18,603 bases of DNA from Bacteroidales bacterium (lineage in GTDB: Bacteria; Bacteroidota; Bacteroidia; Bacteroidales; NBLH01), in contig JAKIUH010000036.1 in assembly GCA_021647685.1 (NCBI GenBank), forward strand, positions 1 through 18,603. Direction: 5' to 3'. Both the position numbers and the translations under genes were made by a program. The notes beneath the pieces are model-generated. The model had not been told where the DNA came from and searched no databases. It saw nothing but the letters and a program-made list of their open reading frames with translations. Of this stretch, positions 8,404-14,729 are shown one piece after another (position 1 is the stretch's first letter; each line of letters starts with the position of its first letter).

Positions 8404-9684
8404 TTAGTTCAATAAAAAATCTTTAAGTTGTTCAATTTTTATATTTTCGGGTATTGCTTTGCTCACGTTATTATACATAACAATTATTTTTAGTTCTTTT
8501 TTTGTATTGTTCATGTGCTTGTCCATAAGTTGCAGGCTTGATATTTCTCTTTTCAGATTTTCATCGTTTAGTTCATAACAAACTTGTATTGCCGTAATTT
8601 TTTTATCTGTTTTTATTATAAAGTCTATTTCTTTGCCGCGTTCATCTCTTCCGAGATAGAGTTGCTCTTTACCGTAATTTTGTAATAAATGTACATAACA
8701 GAGATTCTCCATACGCTTTTCAACCGTTGCTTCGGCACAAAACAAATTGTCGATAAAATAAAATTTTTTGTTTTTGTCAAATACCGCTTTGGTTTTCCAC
8801 GAAAATTTTTTCAATTTTTCAATTATATATGCCGTGTTCAGATAACCGATATATGTTTCAATCGTATTTTCATTAGATTTTGCTGCTTGGGCAATATTGC
8901 GGTAACTAATAATTTTTCCGCCATTTTTTTCCAAAAAATAGATTATTTCGCTTAATAAATTTACTGAGTGAAGATTATAACGTGATAAAATGTCGTTTAT
9001 TATTATCTTGTTTAATAATGATTTACGGTAAACCATTTTATTTTTTTTCGATAAATTAAATGTTTCGGGCAGTCCGCCGTAGTTGAGGTAATCGCTTAGA
9101 TATTTATTTATTTTTTCTTTGTTTTCTGCACGGGTAAAAGGGTCGGTAAATAAAATATTTTTTATTTGCAAAATTTCTTTAAACGAAAAAGGATATAGTG
9201 TATATTCCAGTAATCTTCCGCCTAATGTACTTGAAAATTCACGTGATAAAAGTTTGGCATTAGAGCCGGTTATGTATATTCTGTGATTGGTACTATCGTA
9301 TAGCGTGCGGATAAACTTTTCCCATTCCGGTACGTTTTGTATTTCATCAAAAAATAAGTAAACAGGCTTGTTGTTGTCGGTATTGGCTATAAACAGCTCA
9401 TATATGCTTCTTAGTCCGTTTAGCGTAAGGTATTGATTTAGCCGGTCATCTTCAAAATTCAGAAATAATATATTTTTACGGGGTATTTTTTCGCTTAATA
9501 ATTTTTTGTATAAGTTTTTTAACAGATATGATTTTCCGCTGCGGCGTATTCCGGTTACTACCGTAATAGGCTTGTTTTGCATCAGTGCATCAAACAGTTC
9601 AATCTCTAAGTTCCGGATTATTCCGGTGTTGTTTGTTTTCGAACTGTCGATAATTATTTCGGTCAGTTTTTCAAGCGAGAGCAT
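8404..9684 (-). CDS. AAA_14 / DUF4143 family ATPase
   Basis: The 426-residue protein has Walker A GIRRSGKS (residues 45-52), Walker B VYLFFDEIQ (108-116) with D113 and E114, a sensor-like ITGSNAKLLSREF (138-150), and GGRLLEYTLYPFSF (155-168). This is the AAA_14 pattern. A winged-helix-like region (about 255-300) precedes the DUF4143 end, where RGKEIDFII (349-357) and AIQVCYEL (365-372) correspond to the strands of a PD-(D/E)XK nuclease-like fold. The usual E-x-K is replaced by Q-V-C, so nuclease activity is doubtful. These ATPases are abundant and scattered in Bacteroidota genomes and their function is poorly known. It has no obvious glycan role, yet lies 4 bases upstream of the decoration operon. 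It is preceded by a strong -7 element and an array of dyads. Confidence 0.88.
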   Translation of the reverse strand: MLSLEKLTEIIIDSSKTNNTGIIRNLEIELFDALMQNKPITVVTGIRRSGKSYLLKNLYKKLLSEKIPRKNILFLNFEDDRLNQYLTLNGLRSIYELFIANTDNNKPVYLFFDEIQNVPEWEKFIRTLYDSTNHRIYITGSNAKLLSREFSSTLGGRLLEYTLYPFSFKEILQIKNILFTDPFTRAENKEKINKYLSDYLNYGGLPETFNLSKKNKMVYRKSLLNKIIINDILSRYNLHSVNLLSEIIYFLEKNGGKIISYRNIAQAAKSNENTIETYIGYLNTAYIIEKLKKFSWKTKAVFDKNKKFYFIDNLFCAEATVEKRMENLCYVHLLQNYGKEQLYLGRDERGKEIDFIIKTDKKITAIQVCYELNDENLKREISSLQLMDKHMNNTKKELKIIVMYNNVSKAIPENIKIEQLKDFLLN

Positions 9685-9704
9685 ATTTTTATTGTTTTAT
9701 AATG

Positions 9705-9712
9705 CAAATATA
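9705..9712 (-). promoter_or_regulatory. Candidate -7 promoter element for the AAA ATPase and downstream operon
   Basis: The minus strand reads TATATTTG, an exact TAnnTTTG match, about 21 bases upstream of the ATG at 9684. The TTTCGTA motif on the minus strand (9717-9711) directly abuts and overlaps the element, so a protein bound there could block transcription. No exact TTTG -33 element is seen at the expected distance. Because the downstream gaps are tiny, this promoter may drive everything down to 2243. Confidence 0.5.
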
Positions 9713-9716
9713 CGAA

Positions 9717-9877
9717 ATTAATTTAGTATTTATGTGTAAAAATGCTAAATTTAATTATTGTTTTAATGTATTTTTCAGTTATTAATTTCGTATTTCATTG
9801 TGAAAATATAATATATTTTTCGCAAAATAGCGTTATTATGCTAAATAATTTTCGTATTTATGCGTGATTTTACGAAT
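9717..9877. repeat. Three phased dyad repeats upstream of the AAA ATPase
   Basis: Three related units recur with exactly 64 bases between equivalent positions (9725, 9789 and 9853). Each begins with TTTCGTA or TTTAGTA (9722-9728, 9786-9792, 9850-9856). Fourteen bases later comes the inverted half: TGCTAAA at 9743-9749, a degenerate TATAATA at 9807-9813, and TACGAAT at 9871-9877. The first 16 bases of the units are well conserved (ATTAATTTCGTATTTA-like); the rest is poorly conserved. An additional TACGAAA lies at 9711-9717 beside the -7 element. A 64-base spacing is close to six helical turns, which would put the sites on one face of the DNA. They may be operators, or remnants of a repeat; no binding protein is identified. 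Confidence 0.55.
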
Positions 9878-9895
9878 TATATTTCGTAAAATCAC
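9864..9895 (-). terminator. Perfect 13-base-pair hairpin at the end of the stand-alone GT4 gene
   Basis: GTGATTTTACGAA at 9864-9876 pairs perfectly with TTCGTAAAATCAC at 9883-9895 around a 6-base loop. The stem contains the last codons and the TAA (9872-9870) of the GT4 gene. The stem is AT-rich and no T-run follows on the minus strand, so a classical intrinsic terminator is not shown. It may act as a 3' end stabiliser or as another TACGAA/TTCGTA protein site, since its left arm shares the third dyad. Confidence 0.4.
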
Positions 9896-11003
9896 ATATT
9901 TTTATGATTTCTTTTGCATAGTTTTGAGGATTATGATTTTCTTTTGCCGATAGTAAGGCATTCTTTTTCATTTGCAACAAATTTTCTTTATCTGAAATAA
10001 TAAACTTAATTTTTTCATATAAATCCTTTTCATCACGGGCTTTGAAAATGTATCCGTTTTTAGCTTTTTCAATATAGCATTTTGTTCCGTTTTCGTCTGA
10101 GCAAATTACCGGCAAAGCATTTGCCATTGCCTCAACAGGCGAATAGGCAGCCGGTTCGTTGTATGCAGGTAATACAAACAAATCGTGTTTCTTAAATTCT
10201 TGCTGTATTTCAGGATAAGGCATATTGGTTTTGATACATACTATTTTATCGAGTAAATTGTCTTTTATAAATTTGTTTAGAGTATTAAAATATTTTTCAT
10301 CGGCAAGCTCACCGATAAGACAAAGTTTAATTAAAAAATGTTCATTTACAAGTTGTTTAACTACTTTTAGGAGTAAAAGCTGATCTTTTCGTTTTTGAAA
10401 CTTGCCTATTGATAAAATTCTTATTTCATCTTTAATTATTTTTACCGGAACATTGTTTACAGGATACACAAAAGGCAGATAATAAACATTTTTAATGCCT
10501 GAATTTTTAAACACCTCATAATTAATTTTTATGGGCGTTATGTATGCGTAAACTTTCAGAAATTTGAAAAGTTTTATGTTCTGTTGAAACAAAAATTCAG
10601 AGCCTTTAATATGATTATAAGGAGTTTGTGTCAGCATTAAAACTTTTATTCCGTGTTTTTTTGCAATTCGTAAAGTTTTAATTGCAAGAGCATTTTGGTA
10701 TGCTTTTAAAAGAATCACCTCCGGTTTATAGTTATTAATTATTTTTTTAAACTCCTTATCGGGAGCTTGAAATCGCATTTCAAAACTTGATTTTAGTTTT
10801 CCTTTCTTGAAAAAAGAGAATATTTTCAGAATTAAATCAGAAAATTTTGAAAGTTTAACAAGCTTTGGTTTTAATTCTTCGTAAAACTCTGATTGACCTT
10901 TGTACAATGTTACTATTTTTACGATATGTCCGGCATCTTGCAAAGCTTTTGCACGGAAGTATAAATTGGTATGAAAACGAGGTGCTACGATTAGGAATTT
11001 CAT
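9870..11003 (-). CDS. GT4-family glycosyltransferase
   Basis: With ATG at 11003 the protein is 377 residues. The frame is open to 11261, but that extension runs through the divergent Uma2 gene and is not glycosyltransferase-like, whereas KFLIVAPRFHTNLYFRAKAL (residues 2-21) is a typical GT-B opening. The donor domain has RILSIGKFQKRKDQLLLLKV (195-214). The catalytic E-x7-E is present in YNEPAAYSPVEAMANALPVI (281-300), with E283 and E291, followed by NGYIF (316-320). It should be a cytoplasmic retaining glycosyltransferase of the same glycan pathway. Unlike the other GT4 genes it is not overlapped by glycan genes: Uma2 diverges from it and a repeat-rich gap separates it from the ATPase, so it is probably a single-gene transcript. 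Confidence 0.86.
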   Translation of the reverse strand: MKFLIVAPRFHTNLYFRAKALQDAGHIVKIVTLYKGQSEFYEELKPKLVKLSKFSDLILKIFSFFKKGKLKSSFEMRFQAPDKEFKKIINNYKPEVILLKAYQNALAIKTLRIAKKHGIKVLMLTQTPYNHIKGSEFLFQQNIKLFKFLKVYAYITPIKINYEVFKNSGIKNVYYLPFVYPVNNVPVKIIKDEIRILSIGKFQKRKDQLLLLKVVKQLVNEHFLIKLCLIGELADEKYFNTLNKFIKDNLLDKIVCIKTNMPYPEIQQEFKKHDLFVLPAYNEPAAYSPVEAMANALPVICSDENGTKCYIEKAKNGYIFKARDEKDLYEKIKFIISDKENLLQMKKNALLSAKENHNPQNYAKEIIKICDFTKYNS

Positions 11004-11007
11004 AGTA

Positions 11008-11015
11008 CAAATATA
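11008..11015 (-). promoter_or_regulatory. Candidate -7 promoter element for the stand-alone GT4 gene
   Basis: The minus strand reads TATATTTG, matching TAnnTTTG, with its last base only 4 bases before the ATG at 11003. If it is used, the transcript would be leaderless or nearly so. No -33 element is evident. It mirrors the plus-strand element at 11036-11043. Confidence 0.35.
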
Positions 11016-11035
11016 ATTAAATGGGCAATTATTCG

Positions 11036-11043
11036 TATATTTG
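11036..11043 (+). promoter_or_regulatory. Candidate -7 promoter element for the Uma2 gene
   Basis: TATATTTG matches TAnnTTTG and lies 17 bases before the ATG at 11061, a normal distance for a short leader. It is preceded by TTCG, giving TTCGTATATTTG, the same string found on the minus strand at the AAA ATPase promoter. No TTTG -33 element is seen. Confidence 0.45.
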
Positions 11044-11060
11044 TAGTAAAACTTATTGAT

Positions 11061-11639
11061 ATGGAACTTCAATTGGATTTGAATAAACAATATACTTATG
11101 CCGATTATCTCACTTGGTTGGACGATAAACGGCGTGAGCTTATTAACGGCTTTATCAAGATAATGACTCCTGCACCTAGACGTATTCATCAAGAAATATC
11201 GTCTTATTTGCATAGAGATATTGCAAATTATCTTAGAAAAAAAAGCTGTAAAGTTTATCATGCCCCTTTTGATGTGCGTCTTATAGAAAAAGACAAAACA
11301 GCTGATAAAGAAATCATAAATGTTGTTCAGCCGGATATCTCGGTAATTTGCGATTTATCAAAATTAGACGATAGGGGCTGTTTGGGTGCACCGGATTTTA
11401 TTATTGAAATACTGTCGCCTTCAACAAGTAAAACTGACTTGAAAGATAAATACGCACTTTATCAAAAATTTGGCGTAAAAGAATACTGGATTGTTTTTCC
11501 TACGGAAAAAGTAATTTATCAATATGTTCTTGAAAAAGGGAAATATGAACAAAAAGGAATTTATGTTGAAGATGAGCCAATTTCACCCCATATTTTTCCC
11601 GATTTAAGTATTGATTTAAAGGAAGTATTTAAAGATTAG
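11061..11639 (+). CDS. Uma2-family (DUF820) PD-(D/E)XK nuclease-like protein
   Basis: The 192-residue protein matches the Uma2 pattern along its length: an N-terminal YTYADYLTW (residues 11-19) and ELINGFIKIMTPAP (26-39), then HQEISSYL (43-50). The core follows with VVQPDISVICD (88-98), GAPDFIIEILSPST (109-122), TDLKDKYALYQKFGVKEYWI (125-144), and a C-terminal FPDLSIDL (179-186). D92 and E116 are the likely metal-binding acids. This family is best known from cyanobacteria and is proposed to be nuclease-like, but its biological role is unclear. It has no visible link to glycan synthesis. It is the only gene on the plus strand between two minus-strand glycosyltransferase units. Its TAG overlaps the converging GT4 stop by four bases. 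Confidence 0.88.
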   Translation: MELQLDLNKQYTYADYLTWLDDKRRELINGFIKIMTPAPRRIHQEISSYLHRDIANYLRKKSCKVYHAPFDVRLIEKDKTADKEIINVVQPDISVICDLSKLDDRGCLGAPDFIIEILSPSTSKTDLKDKYALYQKFGVKEYWIVFPTEKVIYQYVLEKGKYEQKGIYVEDEPISPHIFPDLSIDLKEVFKD

Positions 11640-12760
11640 CTCTTTACTAAATTATATATAATTTCTTCCATTTGTTTCCCGATTATATTAATATCGTGAT
11701 TTTCTTTTAAATAACGATAAGCATTTTTCCCCATTTGTTTTATTTTATCAGAATCTTGTAAGATTTTTTTAGTTTCTTCAATTAATTTGCTGAAACCATT
11801 ATTACAAAAAATGCCGCATTGATATTCATTTATAAAATTATCAGGATTCACATTAAGCGAAACAATAGGGGTTAAGCCTTGGGCTGCTTGTAAAAAAGTA
11901 TTTGGAAAGCCTTCGTAATCAGAAGTGTTTACAAATATTTTAGCTTGATTAAAATAAGTTTGTATTTTGCGGAAATCTACTTTTTCTATGAAAGTTAAAT
12001 TCAGGATTTTATCGGCTTCATTCTTTAATTCTTTCCATTTTTTATAATCCGAAGGATTATAAGGACAAATCATAACAAATTTTTCATTAGGAATTTGCTT
12101 TGCTAACTGTAAAAATAAGTGCGGGTTTTTCATTTCCACATATCTGCTAACCCATAATATATATTTTTTGTTTTGCGCATGAGTTGTTTCAATAACAAAT
12201 CCATTTTTTAGGATATTTGTTTTTATTGAATGATTTTTTATTAATAAATGGCAGTGTTCTGCATTTTGGCTTAACACTAATGAAGTATTTTTCAGTCCCC
12301 ATGAATAGATTTTCCCCATCAATTTATGACTATTAATCCAACTACCGTCCACATCAATACTCGAAGAACTTCGATAAATATATTTTTTACCGGATAATTT
12401 GGTGTAAAATGCTGTTAGTCCAACAACAGAGCCGGCGTTGGTAGTAATTATTACATCCGGTTTTATTTTGTAATACAGAAAAAATAAACGAAGTGCTTTT
12501 ATAAACTTGCTCCATAAATTTTCATGGGTTGTTAATTTAAAACCTTTTATTAATTGAATATTTTTTTTGTAACAGTATCGATTTTTCTGACCATAATTTC
12601 CAAGAATAAATGATATGCTAAAATTTTTATTTTTTGCAAGCTCTGTTGCTAAAAGATACATTTGAAATTCTGCACCCCCGTGTATCGCTTGGCTGTCCGA
12701 ATAAAAAAACGGATAAGATGCCGGAGAAAAAAAGCATATATGTATTTTTTTATTAATCAA
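11636..12760 (-). CDS. GT4-family glycosyltransferase
   Basis: A 374-residue GT-B protein beginning KIHICFFSPASYPFFYSDSQ (residues 5-24), with the glycine loop HGGAEFQMYLLATELAK (27-43). The donor domain has ILWVSRYVEMKNPHLFLQLA (201-220) and KFVMICP (227-233). The catalytic motif reads YEGFPNTFLQAAQGLTPIVS (282-301): E283 is present but the second Glu of E-x7-E is Gln (Q291), a substitution that recurs in an EGFPNTFLQ subgroup of GT4 enzymes. It is paralogous to the gene at 13620-14729, sharing the loop, the ILW-x-x-R and FVMI-x-P strands and the SLNVNPD segment. The frame has no early ATG. TTG at 12760, just after an in-frame stop and ATT, is the inferred start. It is the last gene of the right-hand operon. 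Confidence 0.83.
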   Translation of the reverse strand: MINKKIHICFFSPASYPFFYSDSQAIHGGAEFQMYLLATELAKNKNFSISFILGNYGQKNRYCYKKNIQLIKGFKLTTHENLWSKFIKALRLFFLYYKIKPDVIITTNAGSVVGLTAFYTKLSGKKYIYRSSSSIDVDGSWINSHKLMGKIYSWGLKNTSLVLSQNAEHCHLLIKNHSIKTNILKNGFVIETTHAQNKKYILWVSRYVEMKNPHLFLQLAKQIPNEKFVMICPYNPSDYKKWKELKNEADKILNLTFIEKVDFRKIQTYFNQAKIFVNTSDYEGFPNTFLQAAQGLTPIVSLNVNPDNFINEYQCGIFCNNGFSKLIEETKKILQDSDKIKQMGKNAYRYLKENHDINIIGKQMEEIIYNLVKS

Positions 12761-12771
12761 AATTTAAGATT

Positions 12772-13623
12772 TTAAACAAGTGTTTTAACTTCACTACCCT
12801 TGTTAATATCTTCCATAAAGATAAATTTATTCGCTTTTTTTTGAAAAATACTTGCATTGTTTGTCCCTTTATTATTGGTTCTTCCAATAAGTAAAATTCC
12901 ATTTTCTTTTATGGATTGCTTAATATTTTCTAATGCAGTCATTATTTGATTATCAGTAAAATAGGTTTTATTTAAGATGTTCATACATCGAACAAAATCA
13001 TATTTTTCTTTTATTGTGGTTTGAAAAATATCATAGCTGACAACATTAATTTTTTGTTTTTTTACTTTTTCTAAAATATTAGGGTGGAAAAGGTATAAAG
13101 AATAATTAAAATCATAATTTTTGTCAAACTTTCTAATAATTTTATAGAGAAAAACAGTTAAGGGAAAAAAAATATTTTTATCACCTGCAAAGAAAAATCC
13201 CCAATAAGCAAAGCTTAAATTATTGTCGGCATCATAGACCTTTGTCGTAAAACCTTTTTTTACGCTAATTTGTGAATATTTGTCAGAAATATCCATTTGA
13301 AAGTTTATATTTTTTTTCTTTAAATATTCATAAAAATTATCTGAGGTAATTCCACTTGAAACAGCAATATCATGGATATACTGTTTCCTGTTGTAGTTCA
13401 AATATTTGAGCGCAATACTATCCACATCATTAAACCGCATATTGGCTGTTTTTTTTGACGTTTTATTTTCTACATAAATATCTTGGTAAAATTTTTCTAA
13501 TACGGCATTATCCCTGATGTTATGAAAATTTTGATCAATTTTAAGAATAAAAAAGTACCTGATAAGTGGAATCTTATTTATAAAATGCAGCAGTTTTATA
13601 TTTTTTAAGGCAATTTTTATCAT
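12772..13623 (-). CDS. Divergent SAM-dependent methyltransferase-like protein (CheR-like)
   Basis: A 283-residue protein with a possible Rossmann methyltransferase fold. HDIAVSSGITSDNFYEYL (residues 84-101) would be motif I, FQMDISDKY (108-116) the strand-2 acid, and INVVSYDIF (192-200) the motif II region. YDFVRCMNILNKTYFTDNQI (208-227) plus LENIKQSIKENGILLIGRT (231-249) resembles the CheR pattern FDxIxCRNVLxYF ... LxPGGxLxxG. The middle (about 135-180) contains a hydrophobic, aromatic insertion (FAYWGFFF, FFPLTVFLY) not usual in sugar methyltransferases. It overlaps the preceding GT4 gene by ATGA (13620-13623) and lies 11 bases before the next. Its placement between two paralogous GT4 genes suggests it works on the same sugar. 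The fold is inferred and the activity is not known. Confidence 0.6.
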   Translation of the reverse strand: MIKIALKNIKLLHFINKIPLIRYFFILKIDQNFHNIRDNAVLEKFYQDIYVENKTSKKTANMRFNDVDSIALKYLNYNRKQYIHDIAVSSGITSDNFYEYLKKKNINFQMDISDKYSQISVKKGFTTKVYDADNNLSFAYWGFFFAGDKNIFFPLTVFLYKIIRKFDKNYDFNYSLYLFHPNILEKVKKQKINVVSYDIFQTTIKEKYDFVRCMNILNKTYFTDNQIMTALENIKQSIKENGILLIGRTNNKGTNNASIFQKKANKFIFMEDINKGSEVKTLV

Positions 13624-14729
13624 TTAATCTGTTTTATGAGTGAGGTGATGATTGCATTCTTATTGTGGTATTTTTTAAGGTATGCTGAGGCATTTTCAAC
13701 GGACTTATTAATATTTTTATTGATTAAAAAATCATCAATTAACTTAAAAAATAATTTTTCTGAACCTTCTGCAAAATAGCCGGCTTGATGCTTTGTGAAG
13801 ACATCGTCAGGATTTACATTAAAACTCAAAACAGGGCAAGCATTTGCCATTGCTTCTGTCATCGTGTTTGAAAATCCTTCTTTGTATGAGGTGATTACAT
13901 AAATTTTTGCTTTTTGATAATAATGGTTTATTTCATTAGGTTTTACGTATTCAAAGTGTTGAATATTCGATATTTTTTCAATTTTCTTTTTTATTTTATT
14001 TCCGTAGGAAATATCATCTTGTACAACAGGAGCAATCATTACAAATTGTTCGTGAGGATATTGTTTTGCTAAATCTAAAAATAATTCCGGATATTTTACT
14101 TTATCAAGTCTCCCTATCCATAAAATAGATTCTTCTGTACGGTTAATTTTTTCCGGAATTTCAATTATATTTCTAATAATTTCTTGAATAGTAATTTTTC
14201 GATTTTGTTCAAATTGTTTTTTTTGATTTTCACTCTGTGCAGTTAAAATATCTGCTTTTTTATAAGCAAAAGACATTAAAATGGCTGTTAAATAGCCCGA
14301 TTTATTTTTTAATTCCTTATTTGAGCATTCTGAATCTGAAGAAATCTGATAAAGCACCTTTTTTCTTAATACATAGTTAATATACAAAATAGCAAAAGCA
14401 ACACCTGCATCAGCAGACCGAAAAATATAAATAGCTGCATCTATTTTTTTTAATACTTTTAATAAATCAATTACTCTTTTAAAGATATTGTCTTTAAAAT
14501 TAAACGATTTCCATAAAGTTACTTTTTGATGGATTTCAATTTCTTTTTGTCCAAAATCAGCTACTAAAAAATGTACATCAAATTCTTGGTATTTAGCCAG
14601 TTCAATACTTTGCAAATAATGTTGCTTTTGTGCGCCGCCCACCTTATCCGGAGCTTTAATATCTTTATTAAATAAATAATAAGCACGTGGCTGAACAAAA
14701 CAGATTTTTTTTATAATTTCTTTTTCCAA
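13620..14729 (-). CDS. GT4-family glycosyltransferase
   Basis: A 369-residue GT-B protein starting KICFVQPRAYYLF (residues 8-20), with glycine loop VGGAQKQHYLQSIELAK (30-46). The donor domain has SILWIGRLDKVKYPELFLDL (201-220), QFVMIAP (228-234) and YKEGFSNTMTEAMANACPVL (282-301), which contains an intact E284-x7-E292. The strand SFNVNPDDVF (302-311) matches its paralogue at 11636-12760. It is a cytoplasmic retaining glycosyltransferase of unknown sugar specificity. No ATG occurs near the start. TTG at 14729 is the only conventional candidate, and it lies inside the end of the GT-C/LamG gene, giving a 19-base overlap (14711-14729). The downstream CheR-like gene overlaps by ATGA. Confidence 0.84.
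   Translation of the reverse strand: MEKEIIKKICFVQPRAYYLFNKDIKAPDKVGGAQKQHYLQSIELAKYQEFDVHFLVADFGQKEIEIHQKVTLWKSFNFKDNIFKRVIDLLKVLKKIDAAIYIFRSADAGVAFAILYINYVLRKKVLYQISSDSECSNKELKNKSGYLTAILMSFAYKKADILTAQSENQKKQFEQNRKITIQEIIRNIIEIPEKINRTEESILWIGRLDKVKYPELFLDLAKQYPHEQFVMIAPVVQDDISYGNKIKKKIEKISNIQHFEYVKPNEINHYYQKAKIYVITSYKEGFSNTMTEAMANACPVLSFNVNPDDVFTKHQAGYFAEGSEKLFFKLIDDFLINKNINKSVENASAYLKKYHNKNAIITSLIKQIK

Noticed and set aside
9717..9908. Possible CRISPR array from the 64-base periodicity.
   Set aside because: There are only three diverged units with no constant repeat of CRISPR length, and no cas genes are nearby.
11004..11261. Upstream extension of the GT4 frame to 11261.
   Set aside because: It is antisense to the well-supported Uma2 gene and the added residues look unlike a GT-B start; the family opening is at 11003.
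8404..11639. Uma2 plus AAA ATPase as a toxin-antitoxin or defence pair.
   Set aside because: They are on opposite strands, separated by a GT4 gene and with separate promoters, so pairing is not supported by layout.
11649..11664. Perfect 16-base palindrome of only A and T.
   Set aside because: It lies within the GT4 coding end and consists of alternating AT, so it is expected in such AT-rich DNA.
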